From: Apis mellifera | Taxonomy: Eukaryota > Arthropoda > Insecta > Hymenoptera > Apidae | Direction: 5' to 3' | Assembly: GCF_003254395.2 (NCBI RefSeq) | Contig: NC_037641.1 | Coordinates: 12,424,501 to 12,488,500 of the forward strand | Length of the DNA stretch: 64,000 nt | Part shown: positions 1-11,861 of the stretch, one piece after another | How the letters are laid out: each line of letters starts with the position of its first letter | Numbering within the stretch: the stretch's first letter is position 1 | The notes under the pieces: generated by a model | The model's input: the letters and a program-made list of their open reading frames with translations, nothing else | The model's database searches: none | Told to the model about the DNA's origin: nothing | Made by a program: the position numbers and the translations under genes

Positions 1-1798
1 TCCTTTTTATGAATTTACTGCATTTATTGGATATACGATAGAATAATGAATTTTTCGATTCAAAAAATCAATCTTATTTTTCTCTTTGCATTTAATATCG
101 ATTTCCTTCTTTTTTGTCAATTTTATGAATCTAATTATTTAGATTTTTTTGATCCAAAAGATCGATCCCATTTTTATCTTTCCGTTTAACATCGATATCA
201 TCCATTTTTCGCAAATTTTCTCCCTTTTAAAAATTTTACAAATTTAGTCGTTGTAAATTTATCGAATATTTTTTTCATGAAATAGTTCGATCTTACTTTT
301 ATCTTACTTGTATTTAATTCTGCGCATATATATCATTTCACAAATTTACAAATTTTATCGCGCGTTACCGCAACACGGAATCAAGCGTGGTGGAAGCTGT
401 CGCGCGTTCATCCGCATCATTTCGAACGGGAGGGAATAAGTGGGGTGAAGGAGGGAGGGAGAAAAAAAGAAAGGAGGGAAACAGAGAGAGAGAGAGAGAA
501 AAGAAGAGGCGTTAATACAGAGATCCTAAAAAGAAGAAAGTATAATAGTTCCGTATTATTCGCAAAGTATTTTCTGTACTTCCGTTCGAATCGTGTCCCG
601 AATAGGGGTCACGCGATTTACATGTGTTCGCTTCCTTACATCGATGAGGATTTCTCCGTTTCTTTTCTAGCCGCTCTTCCCCTCTCTCTCCCCCCTGATT
701 AGAGAAATAACGAAAGTTATGGGTTCCCGTGACCGGCATCAATCCCGTGAAATAAATTACAGAAGAGACAGGGCCAATATCTCTTCCCTTCGTTCCACCT
801 CCTCTCCACCTGTTTCCAATTAATTTTTTTAATTTTAATTCTACCCGCTCGCGATCGCGATTTGATTATAATCATTTGAAAAATTTATTTTGGAAAAATT
901 TTGGAAGAAAGAAAAAAGAAAATTTCAATTCTCTTCTTCTGCTCTGTGAAAGTGAGCAATAATCGAATTGAATCGATTAATTTAACGATCGATCGAAAGA
1001 ATGAAGAAGTTCTAATAGTTTTTATCGAAACTCTGAATATATTGAATCGTACTTTTTCCAAGTTATCCCTTACTAGGATATCTTATTTCATTAATGCAAT
1101 AACGATAAAGAATACTCAAGAATTTTATTTTATTCCAATCTTTTTCGTCCGCGTTAAAACTTATTTGCATAAGCAGTATTTATTCCTTTCCTCGTATCGT
1201 CGACAGATGGCGGAGGGAAAAAGGAACCAAAGAGCCCGACATTTCTTTCTCGAATTTATATGGCATATAGATTAGATTGGTATTGGCCGAAACATACGCG
1301 TTTCCTCTAATTGTCGAGAAAAGATAAAATAATCGGGGGAAAGCTTCGTACGAAGCTTATCGTAACGTGATCTGAACGCGTCTCGCGCAACCGTTTCAAC
1401 CGTGCGTCGACATTTTTGTCCTTGCTGTTATTTATCAACATTGAAATACGATCCGAATACGTGCGTTGGTGTAGGCCAATTAACTTAAGTAATTGGACGG
1501 ATATATCGAGTCGAAATACTTCGAATCGTAATTTTTTATCGAACAATTACGAGATCGAGACGAGAAGAATTGAATTTCTCGAGGTAAAAATCGAAGGAGG
1601 AAAGGAGATGGATTTCCTTGTGTCTGTTGTCCTGATGTCCGCCTAGGGGGAAGAAAAGAAAACATTGGCACTCACTGGCGAGCGTCGATAAAACAGATGT
1701 ACATAATTTCGCGAACAATCCAACGAGATCGAGGATTGGATAGGGGAGCACGGGAATAAGAGGGGAAAAAAAGATGGCGACCTAGTTCGAATAGTTTC

Positions 1799-1821
1799 TA
1801 TATATATATATATATATATAT
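1799..1821. repeat. (TA)n microsatellite
   Basis: An uninterrupted run of alternating T and A of about 23 bases. Confidence 0.9.
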
Positions 1822-3479
1822 GTTATCCGTTTGGATTGATTCGCATGAAAGAGCTGATTTTAGTAAAAGCTTGCCAAGTAGATGTCACAGTTTCTGGCTT
1901 CGTTCTTTTTGATACGTATTAATAAGAAAACTTCGGTATTCCTTCACAATGCACCTAAAATCTTGCGGGAGGGAAAGATCTTGGCGTACCTTCTCGTTTC
2001 TTTCGAGAGAGAGAGAGAGAGAGAAAATCGATCGAAATTTTTATCAACGTTTCTTCTCTTTCGAGCGCTCAAACTACGTACTATGATACTCGACGAATGT
2101 TTAGAAGAGGAGAGGCGCGCATGGAAGCGATTAATGCCAATCAGGAGGCAATTTCGCGTTCTGAATCCGAGATTTCGTGTTTAACGCGAGAAATCAATAG
2201 CGGCCCGTAAACCGATTAAGGATGCAAACAAGCAAACAAAACCGAGCGATTCGATGAAATGCTGATTCGTGAGCCTGTCCATTTGAATGGCCGATAATTG
2301 AAATTCTGCGACCAGGCCATTTAGTTTCACGTGTCTTCTAATGCAGCACGAATTTCTTCGAGAATTCGTGACAACTATGCGGAACGAATGAAGAACCGTC
2401 GAATTCCTTCTATATTCCGCGGCCAACTTCCTTTTTTTCCCCCCTCCTGAAAATATTTTTTCTTTCTTCTCTCCAGAGAGAGAAAGAGAGAAAGAGATGG
2501 AACGAAAATTATCCTTTGGCAAGCAGTTTGGTCGAATAAAATTTTAATGAAAATTTAATAACGGCCTTAAATTAAATTTCCGCAGTTTCGTAATTAACCG
2601 AGAATACGAATTCCCAAAGCTGTACAAGCGGCGTGTACAATGTGCACGGGCCTCTCGTTAATGGGCAACATTAGTACTCATTTTCCCTCGTGTATATAAA
2701 ATATACATACATATATATGTACATATATACTCTGTACGTTGCATACTCTATGTACAGAAAAGTTTCCGTTAACAAAGAGAAAAAAAAAAAAAAGAACATT
2801 TCGCGTTTATTTTTGTCTGGCAAACAACGAATTCCTCCTCCCCCCCCTCCCCCTCCTCCCCACTCAACGAATCTAAACCAAAATGTTTCTCTCGTTTTTT
2901 GTTTTTTTCAGTCGCCTCGCAAACTCGAAAAAATATTTAGCGCGAAGGAGAAACAACGATGGAGAGAACAATGGAAATAGAACAAGTGAAAAAAAAAAAA
3001 AAAAAAAGAAAACTTACCGCTTTCCGCAGCGAATCCTTTCCTCTCGTCCGATTATTATTAATCCTTTCCTCGTTTTTGGGAACTGATAAATCTGTAAATC
3101 TATCGAGATGTATCCCTAAACGAATAGTAACGATGCTTTTTCGTCCACGGGCATAGTTATTTTCTTCTCGTTTCTCGTATTTGTCCACCGAAGAAAATTA
3201 CTCGAACGATAACTTGGACAAGGACGAGGACGAGTACGTGGACAAGAACCGAGGAGGAAAGAAGTCTGCTGTAAGAAGTGTGAAAAAAGTGGGAAACCGA
3301 AAAACGAGGGGAGGGCTTGTTGAAAAAAAAAATATTCGAAAGGGCGTCCCGTCTTTTGGTAAGAAAAAAAAAGAAAAAAAAAATATTATAAATACGAGAG
3401 AAAGAGAGAGAAATAGAGAGAAAAAAACAGAGAGAAAGAGGGGCGCGTTATCTCGTAATGATGCGATGTAACAACCGAA

Positions 3480-3800
3480 ATAAATGCGCGGAAACTAACT
3501 CCCCGATCGAGTCAGTCTGGCGAAAGCTCCGATTCGTTCGAAGCGCAGTGGAGAACTGAGCGAAGTGCCGGCCGGTCGAGGAGCCAGGCGGGCTTTTCCA
3601 ACCGGCTTAACCAATCCCGACTTCTCTCTTGTCCCACGTGCCTCTTTTCCTCTCTCCCTCTCTTTCTCGTCCCATCACCCTCTCACCACCGATCTTCGCC
3701 ACTCGTCCGCGGAGTTATCGGTCGAAACAGCGTGGGCTTAGCTACATCCCTCGTATCTCCGCATTTCCCAGCCCCTAACACGCGCCAATTTTTTTACCAA
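3480..3800. promoter_or_regulatory. GC-rich promoter-like patch (tentative)
   Basis: This stretch is clearly more GC- and CpG-rich than its surroundings. It has TCAGT initiator-like pentamers on both strands (near 3,513 on plus; near 3,560 on minus) and pyrimidine-rich DNA just downstream. No coding exon follows it recognisably. It could be a first exon or promoter of a gene leaving the window to the left, or simply a CpG-rich conserved element. This is inference from composition only. Confidence 0.25.
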
Positions 3801-4510
3801 CTACTGCACGGATCTTTCTCTTTATCTCTCTCTCTGTTTCCGATATTTACTTAACTTTGTCTCGGGAATCGGATTATTTATTCCTTTTCGTTCCTATCCC
3901 ATTCTTTCTTCGATTGTAAAGAAACTAGTATGAATAAAATTCGTAAAAACAATACGCTTTTAAGTCTCTTAACGTAGTTTTCTAATAAAGGAAGTAAATA
4001 TAGACGATAGAGATTAGATAAGAAGGGTGGAACAAAGAATGAAGAGAGATTTATGGATACTGGCGAGAGGAGAGCATTTAACGCGTATCTATTCTCGCTA
4101 GGATTCTTCGAAGACGTGCTACATTGACAAATACGCGCGCTCGAGTCGATGCAATGTAGCCTCGTTTGCCGTTAATGGGCAAGATATGTTTTCGAATCTA
4201 AAACTTCTAATCCGACTTCCAGAACGATATCTGGTTTCGATCGATTTACGATATGTGTACGATCACACAATACGAAAATCAAATCGCGTCGTTCGATTTC
4301 AATTAAAAAAAAAATTTGCATGATCGAACAACGCCATTTAATTGGATCAATTAGACTTTCGCGCGTGAAATAACGCACGGTGAAATCCGCTTCCGGAAAG
4401 GAAATCCGTCGGCTTGAATTTTGAAAAGTGCGATTCTTCGATTCGAAATTCGATTTTCTTTGTCTCTTACGCATTCTTTCCGAAATCGATTCAAATATTT
4501 ATAGGGAAAT

Positions 4511-4514
<4 letters not shown>

Positions 4515-4561
<47 letters not shown>
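4515..4561. repeat. (GA)n microsatellite
   Basis: A run of GA dinucleotides about 45 bases long, with one interruption at its left edge. Confidence 0.9.
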
Positions 4562-4565
<4 letters not shown>

Positions 4566-6870
4566 GAAGAGGTGAAAAATAGAACTCGATAAAAGAGAAA
4601 CGAGAAAAAAAAAGAAACAAAGCTTAGGTCGTGTCTACTTACTTGGTTTGTACGCGAACCTGCGTCGAACAAAACGTGATCGAGGCCCCTTACTTTCGAA
4701 GTTGGCTGCAGAGCATATACGGTTGATCGACTGCATGTGCTTCGCTCGCTTTCCTAACAAGACATTCTTTTACCGACGATCATACTTTTATGTACGCGCC
4801 GTTTTCATTGACGCATTACTGAATTTTTAACGACGGATGTATTGTACCTGCGTGTATGAAAAATAATCAATAAAAGGGTTCGTGTCAAAGATGAAGTGAT
4901 CGTTGAAATGGTGAAAATTCGCTTCATCGGTAAAGAGAGTGGTGACTATTCCCACATTGGAATGAAGTTCGTTTTCGTTTTCGATGTTATGAAGTCTGAA
5001 ACGAAAGTTAAATGTTTGAGATAAATTTAGCGCGAGTTAACATATTAAATATTTGATTAACTTTCTCTCGTACATATCGCATCGTATCATTGAAATCATA
5101 TATTTGTCAAACGAACGCTGATATTCTATTTTGAATAGATAGAAATATGTTCAATCGTGCAAATATTTAATTTCATCGCGTTACAATTATCCTTTTGACG
5201 CTTTTCTTATCTTTTCGTATTAATAAACTTCTTTGATCTTTGATCTTTGTCATATTTTCGTTTTTAGATGGCGCAACCATCAAATCATCAACGAAGTCGT
5301 AAATCGTAGTATACGAAAGAACACGTTCGAGAACCGGAAGCGTAAAGTATACCGAGGCTTCGATCCGATTTTACTTTCACAAGATCGTATTATTTCGATA
5401 CAACTCAGGTTTCGATCAATTATTTTCATAGAACCAAAATCTGTAATAAATTTATCCTGTCGTATAAATTATTCGGTCCGATTTTATATGCACGATTTTA
5501 TATACGATGCTTTATTTTTTTTATATATTTCTTTTATGTTTCCATAGAGAAAAGAAAGCTACTTCTACTAAAGCTACAGATAAATACAGTGAAAAGAAGA
5601 ATTGATTTATGCATGCGAGTTTTCAAAAGAAATTACTTTTCTTAAATGGATAATGTCGAAGTCGCGCGATTATCGACAGCGTCTCAAAAGAAGAGTGTGC
5701 TGAAGACACGTGAACGATGTTAACGGTTTTACGAACCTATTGTAATTAATTTACAATGTAAATATCAATTAATTTTCTTTTTATAGCATAAAGATTCATT
5801 TGAATATTATTTGCGTAAGTTGTTATTTTATATTAGATGAAAAATGAGACGGAATCGATAAAAAGTTTAAGTATTTTCTTTGAAGAGAAATTAGCTATTT
5901 AAGTGTTCGATAGCTTTTAAAGTGCACGACCACACCTTCGATAGATTCTTTTACATACTCATTGCACTTTCTCCGTTCATTTGTTTTCCAAAAACGTACG
6001 TCCACGTTTATCGACATACTTTCAAAAAGAACTAAATCTATGAGACAATAAACTTTGCAAAATATTTATTACACTTGTCGAATTGTAATAATAAAAATGA
6101 TACTTAGTACTCTTGAATTCTGAAAAAAAAAAAATGTAAGAGATAAACGAAACAGAAATTATAATAAATCATATTTTTTAAGATATGCATTTATTTTATT
6201 CTTTATATATCGAAATAATATTGTTATGATAATGTTCATAAAAAATGCATCTGTGTATCTTCTGTCTAACTTAAAAAATAAATTTTATTTGTTACATTTA
6301 TAATTAAAATAAAATCGTATTATAATATATGATAAAAATATAATACATTCAGTCTACGATTTCAAAAATGATTTCTATTATTATACGATTAAACATTTAC
6401 CATTTTATAATGGTCACGACAAAAAAATCGCTAATACTGAATTCATAGATTTTTCATAGAAAAGATAGAGTTTATTTGGGAGACTGTTTACGTTTCTTTA
6501 TCCATTATAGCTGGATACAATAATCGGATAAAATTAATGGCAGGTACGTTAAAATTTAGTTGTTAGGCCTTATATAAAATCGGATATAAAAACATAACTA
6601 TAATACATTCATACATTAAAATAAAATTAATTAAGTACTGTTACTTTGAATACAAAATAATTCTAAGAATAAAATAATTTATGCACGTTAGGAACAAAAT
6701 GTTAATAACATCAACTTAGAAATTGCCATAATTTCGTATAAATACGAAAGTTTATCACAAATAAAATGTAAAAAACAAATTCTATTTTACAATAAATAGA
6801 TAAAATACTTTCATATTATAAATAACATCGTCTCTGTATCAATTTCTAATCGAGATTTTTATATATCACG

Positions 6871-8093
6871 TTATAAACTAGACGCTTCTATAGTGGGAAT
6901 ATTAAAAAGTCCAGCATCTTTCCAATAATAACGAGGAGGACCAGCAGTAAAGCAATATTTCATAGACAATGGTTTGTCATTTTCAACATAGTACATTAAA
7001 TAAAAATTACACATTTCATCATTTTTAGTAGCTCCAATATATGTCCAACTATCACGTGTACTTTGCATGGTACAACGAGCCGCTATTTGATCACCCTGAC
7101 TAGCTGAAACTTTATTGTGTACAGGATAAAACATTTGAGGAGTCAAAGGATCTCTTTTGCCTAATTCTATCCAAGTGTAATCTGGTTTTACCACATATCC
7201 AGAAACTACTTTTCCAAGAGAATGGGTATGCGTTCTATATGCAATAGGATGAATAGTTTTGTTCTCTTTTATCATACAGGCTGTTTCCATATATGTTGTT
7301 CTTCTAGGTGGTATGATACCTGAAGTTCCCAAAAGAAGAACACCAGCTAATTTATTCAATGGATTTAATGTGTAATATAGAAATACACCAGAATCATCGG
7401 TTCTGCCATCTTGAAATTGTGTGATATGAGCATAATGAACCTGTAGAACTAGATATTTAATTGAAGAATCTCCACCAACTTTGAAACCTACTCCTTCTGG
7501 TAAAATTAATGTTGGTGCATCTCTGGCCCAAGCATACAATATCTAAAAATATAAAAATATGTAAAAATATTAATACAATCAAAATAATTAATAATATTTT
7601 TTTAATAAAATTTTTAAATTATTGCTTTATATTTTTTACATCACGTACCTGAGAATCTTCTGCACATGGTACCATTGTATCCTTGTTATCATTTGTACCG
7701 TGTACCATTTCTCCACAATCCCATACAGGTTTTGAACTACCAGGTTTTCTACAACCATATAAAAGAATATGATGAGCAGTTGCCATTGTTGCATTTGGTT
7801 CGAAACCCGTCAAATAATAATTTTTAGAAGGATCTACTTTAACAGGAGTACACAAATACAGTTCTTCCTAAAAATAAGAAAAATATCTTTTTATTACTTT
7901 TTTACTTATTCATTTAATATAAATTGAGAATTTTATTTAAAAAAATGTTTATTAAACAACTATTTTTTTAAATTATATTTACCCTATTTGGTCTAACATT
8001 TGGCATAAGTAACGCATATTTATTTACGCTATTACACTGTATAAATTTAAATAAAATCGAAAACAAAATATAAGCCGCAAAATCTCTTTTCAT
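6871..8093 (-). CDS. Phm: Peptidylglycine alpha-hydroxylating monooxygenase (PHM)
   Basis: Copper-, ascorbate- and O2-dependent enzyme that hydroxylates the alpha carbon of C-terminal glycine, the first step of neuropeptide amidation in the secretory pathway. Insects carry it as a protein separate from the lyase (PAL). Coding exons on the minus strand: 8093-7983, 7867-7649 and 7542-6871, all phase 0 with GT-AG introns; 333 aa, near the usual length of monofunctional insect PHM. A hydrophobic N-terminal signal peptide (about residues 1-21) follows the chosen ATG. Copper ligands are all visible: His69-His70 in TAHHILLYGC and His146 in LQVHYAHI for one site; His215 and His217 in RTHTHS and Met287 in NDEMCNFY for the other. 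Many Cys residues are in place for disulfides. The protein ends in exon 3 with no PAL domain. Downstream toward 6,470 is AT-rich, probably 3' UTR. Confidence 0.95.
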
Positions 8094-8558
8094 TTTTTTA
8101 TTAATATTTATAAACATTTTATGAATTATTTTAAAAATTTACATCAATCTGTTAAATGTTACAAATCGATATTACGCAGTTCACGCACAAAGTCTGACGT
8201 AGAAGCATTTATAAACGCCATCTACCAAGAACATAGTAATTTATTACATATAAAATTTGTTGATAAAAATTTTTCAATATAATTAATACTTCTATTAAAT
8301 AATTTAAACAAATTATTATAAAAACACGATTTGATATGTATATATTGTCTGTCATTGAACAGATAATTAGAATTATATAAATAAGATATTCATTTATCGT
8401 AATTTGAATTTCATTCATGAGGACGAAATCGAAGTAAAATACATATATAAATACTATTTATGTGGATTTAAAAGTATCCAATTTTAAATACTATAATCGA
8501 TTGCTTTTTGTTTAGTTAACTTTCATGAACAACAATATTATGATATATAAATTTATTT
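8094..8558. promoter_or_regulatory. Phm upstream / Arl6 3' flank
   Basis: AT-rich intergenic space between the Phm start codon and the Arl6 stop codon, both on the minus strand. It should contain the Phm promoter and 5' UTR and the Arl6 3' end. A minus-strand AATAAA lies at 8557-8552, directly after the Arl6 stop. One copy of the octamer AGATGGCG (minus strand, 8223-8216) sits about 125 bp upstream of the Phm ATG. No clear TATA box can be separated from the AT-rich background. Confidence 0.45.
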
Positions 8559-11438
8559 TTATCTTTTATTAATATATATGTCACGAATTTGATCTGTAAG
8601 CCATTCTATGCCTAATTGTAAGCCTTCTCCAGTAATTGCATTTGTTGCTCGTATATGCCAAGGTTTATTCTGTATACGATCAAGACCAAGTCCAGCAACA
8701 AGTTTAACAGTGGTTAGAGAATCAGGCAAATCCATTTTATTAGCCAAAAAGAGAATCGGTATTTTACGACCTAAAATATTTAGTAAAAAAAATTTAATTT
8801 TTAAAAGATATCTAATAAAGAACAAAAAGGAAATAATTTATACCAGCTATATCTGGATGTTGAAGAAGCATATCTAATTCTTCTTTAACAACAACCAATC
8901 GTAATTTGTCACTACTATCTATTATAAAAATAATACCATGGCAATCTTTATAATAGTGTTCCCATAATGATCTATGACGGTCATGGCCTGACATATCGAA
9001 TGCTGTGAAACTAACATTTTTAACTGAAAAAAAATATTACAGTTTGCAATGCAATTAAATTTGTTATCAATATTAATATATGTGATGATTTTAAAATTAT
9101 ATGTATTTAATGTTTTTTATTTTGTAAATCGATATCTGTTCCTTCACTATTTCTTTATATATTAAAATGAATGAGAATCACTGAATGTATATATATAATG
9201 AACACAATATATTGGCGCTATAAGATTTAAAAAGAAATAATCAATTTGAAAAGAAATAATTAATTTGAAAAGAAATTTTTAAAAAATATGGAGGTGTGTG
9301 ATGTTTTACATAATGTTATTAATAATGAAAAAGATTTAGAAGAAAATCAAGGTAATATAAATCATTAAGAAAATCTAACCCTAAATTAATTATTATAAAA
9401 ATCTTAAAAATTATTTTATTTTAGTATCCGTAAATGAGGTGAAAAACAAATTAAAAAAACAAATAGAACAATTGAAGTCTCTAATTTTGCAAATTGAATG
9501 TAGTTTAGATATATTAAAATTTAAAAATACTAAATGTGTTTTTCATTCAAATCTTGTTAATAACTTAAGTACTGATGAAGTTCCAAATATTAATTTACAA
9601 TTGAAATCCGAATTATATAGATATTCTGGTTTTTATTGTGTCAAGTTTTCAGAAGAAGAATATATATTTAATTTTTCACCTTTAAGTAAATATGATAGAA
9701 AAAATATTTTTGCTGTACAAATATTAAATAATCAAAAAAAAGGAACTTTAGGAAAATGGGTAATGCCAATGGGTATTGATTTAAATGACTTAACATTTGA
9801 CTTTCCTATCACTGAGTTAAGAAAAATACCACATTTCTTAAAAATTTGTAAACAACATATAGATTCTTATTTTATACGACAGACACAATATACTGCATTA
9901 ATGGTATATATAAATCTTCTTAATTTATTTTCCTATATAAAAAAATACAGAATTAAAATATTAAATACAAATTTTAATGTTTAGGATATTATTTCTCATA
10001 CGAAAAATAGTACTTTACAGTCTAATTTAGGATATACACAAATTAGTTTAGAATTGATGGGCCTATATTATAAAAATACTGATTCATACATAAGTATAAT
10101 TATATATCTCTTATATAATATCAGTGAAGCTAGACCACACAAAATTGAAGTAAATTCAACAACAGAAGATGAATTAGACCAAAATGTAAAAAAACATCTA
10201 CAAAAATCTTTGGTATGTTTTAAACAATTTGATTTGCATAAAGCATTTGAGAATATGTTGAATTTGGAAGCATTTAAATGGACAAAAGAAAATGCTGAAG
10301 ATAGTCCATTGGAAATTAATGTAAGTAAAACTTGTTAAGTTCTTTAAGCAAATATTAACATAAATCTACTCAAAACATTATTTTTATTTTCAGAATTTAA
10401 GTAATTCAGATGAAGAAGGATTTTTAAATACATATTCAATTACACAAAAAAAATCTTTGACACATCATAAAAAAAGACGAAAAAAGAGAAAAATAAAGGA
10501 AGAAAATTTCAATAACATTTTAAATGAATATAAAGAAAATCCTATTCAAAATAAAGAGCAAATATTACAAAATATTAAACAAAATACAAATGTCATAAAA
10601 TTGACACCAAAATTAACTCACTTTAAAGAAAAAAGATTAAAACAGACAAAATTGAAATTTCATTTGAATAATTCAGAGAATGAATCTTCTGACACAATTC
10701 CACTTAAAGATATACAAATAAATAAAAAATTAATTAAACCATTAACTAGTACTCCAATACATCAAAATAAACATTCTTCTGATTCTATCACATCAACTAG
10801 TATTAGTGATATTACAATAACTAAAAATAATTCAGATATTGATAGAAAATGAAAAAAATCAATTTTAGAATACGCTTAGAAAATTATTGCAAAACAAAAT
10901 AAAAGAAAAAAAGAATCATTTGTTTAATTAAATTTATTTATTTAATTAAATTTAAAAAGTAAACTATAATTAATAAAAAATTAAAAAAGAAAAGGATAAA
11001 AAAACTGAAATATGTAATATAATAATATTCAATAATTTTTTAAGTAATTGTAATGTATTGTATGTTTCACATAACATTTATACATATGTATATATATATT
11101 GTTTTAAAATAAATCTTGTCTTTAATTTAATTTGTTTTATTATATTAAATAACAATCGGTGCTTGAACAGATCAGCAAGTGCAAATAATAAAGTAGAAAT
11201 ACTGTCTTAAGCACGTCAATTCAACATCGAATGTTGTTCACTTGTCATAATTTAACTTACATGAAAATTTTTCAACATTATACCCAACAGTAGGTACTAT
11301 GTCTATGCAACGGTCATCCTCGCGTTTGAAATTATTTATGACCGTCGACTTACCACTATTGTTAAGGCCCACTACTAAAACGTTTACTTCTTTTTTCTTA
11401 AGACCTAAAAGATTTGCTAAACGATCAAATAGTCCCAT
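8559..11438 (-). CDS. Arl6: ADP-ribosylation factor-like protein 6 (BBS3)
   Basis: Small ARF-family GTPase that in its GTP form recruits the BBSome coat to membranes at the ciliary base. Coding exons on the minus strand: 11438-11261, 9023-8844 and 8770-8559 (both introns phase 1, GT-AG); 189 aa against about 186 in vertebrates. The start follows the family N terminus MGLFDRL; an in-frame upstream Met is ignored because MGL is canonical. P-loop GLNNSGKS (24-31), switch I Thr50 in PTVGYN, DMSG (69-72) and NKMD (130-133) are present. LWEHYYKDC and KPWHIRA match ARL6 rather than other ARLs. Residue 73, Gln in human ARL6, is His here (codon CAT). Intron 1 (about 2.24 kb) contains a complete opposite-strand gene at 9288-10852; intron 2 is 73 bp. 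Subfamily identity is secure; whether the His affects GTP hydrolysis is inference. Confidence 0.95.
9288..10852 (+). CDS. CENPO: Divergent CENP-O (Mcm21)-like kinetochore protein, nested in Arl6 intron
   Basis: Exons 9288-9351, 9425-9903, 9985-10320 and 10394-10852 join in frame by short GT-AG introns (73, 81 and 73 bp), giving 445 aa. The N terminus (about residues 1-45) is charged and probably coiled coil. The middle resembles the RWD-type core of CENP-O. One stretch from KWVMPMGIDLNDL through HFLKICKQHIDSY to QYTAL parallels the vertebrate region with a VPVFIPLEEI-like strand and a FLFSLCEYLNAY-like helix. A second (YLLYNISEARPHKIEV, then SLVCFKQFDLHKAF) parallels the RLLYKDL... and LFCTKPLHQVF blocks. 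These comparisons are from memory, without a search. The C-terminal 150 or so residues are Lys-, Asn- and Ser-rich with a basic KKRRKKRK cluster; vertebrate CENP-O (about 300 aa) lacks this. CENP-O acts with CENP-P/Q/U in the constitutive centromere network. Polyadenylation signal AATAAA at 10898. It could be another RWD-domain kinetochore protein. Confidence 0.7.
10898..10903 (+). terminator. Polyadenylation signal of the CENP-O-like gene
   Basis: AATAAA about 45 bases after the stop codon at 10850-10852, still inside Arl6 intron 1. The region is A-rich, so chance matches are frequent. Confidence 0.5.
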
Positions 11439-11861
11439 TTTCTGTACTCTCTTCAAAGTTACGTGTTTATCGAATATCAATAGTCTACGCTATAATACTA
11501 ACTACTATGAAGATAATAAAAATACGAAATATAATTATTCTTCTCCCATTACTTATATTTAATTTATTAATAAATACATACAATGTGTTTTTTAACATCT
11601 TAATATTTTAAATAGAATTGATGAAAATATTATAATTTTAAATTTACTTTTTATAACTTCATTCTTAAATATATGAATTCTAAATTTTTTAAGTTTAGAT
11701 TGAGAACTACTGAGCACATGCTTTCGTGTTTTGTGACAGTAATACTTATAAAGTTAAATTTGTAAATAATTCGAAATATTATTTTATTATTAATATAATT
11801 TTGTTATTATTATTTGCCTTTTAATTTTTGCTTATTAAATAATAAAAAAAAATACTGAAAA
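11439..11861. promoter_or_regulatory. Divergent Arl6 / Ltv1 promoter region
   Basis: The start codons of Arl6 (minus) and Ltv1 (plus) are only about 420 bp apart and face away from each other, so this very AT-rich interval must hold both 5' UTRs and promoters unless a non-coding first exon lies elsewhere. No core motif stands out against the AT background. Confidence 0.5.

Larger units (their letters stand above)
1..6450. other. Gene-poor, CpG-rich flanking DNA
   Basis: No exon can be supported here on either strand. The open frames are short, biased toward low-complexity Lys/Arg/Glu or Ser/Leu translations, and match no family I know. The stretch is moderately AT-rich with many TCGA-type CpGs, like the large intron at the other end of the window and unlike the AT-rich gene block that follows. 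It holds a TA microsatellite near 1,800, a GA microsatellite near 4,515, several A/T homopolymers and one GC-rich patch at 3,480-3,800. It may be intergenic, or an intron or upstream region of a gene beyond the left edge. Confidence 0.5.

Noticed and set aside
3181..3471. Charged 96-codon frame that looks like an acidic-basic protein
   Set aside because: The Lys/Glu/Arg richness comes from an A/G-rich low-complexity tract (AAAAAG and GAGA runs). No splice partner or homolog pattern was seen.
9904..9984. Reading straight through the CENP-O-like exon 2 to the stop at 9982, giving a shorter protein
   Set aside because: A GT-AG intron at 9904-9984 restores a frame whose continuation matches the C-terminal CENP-O blocks. 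The read-through tail is AT-rich intron.
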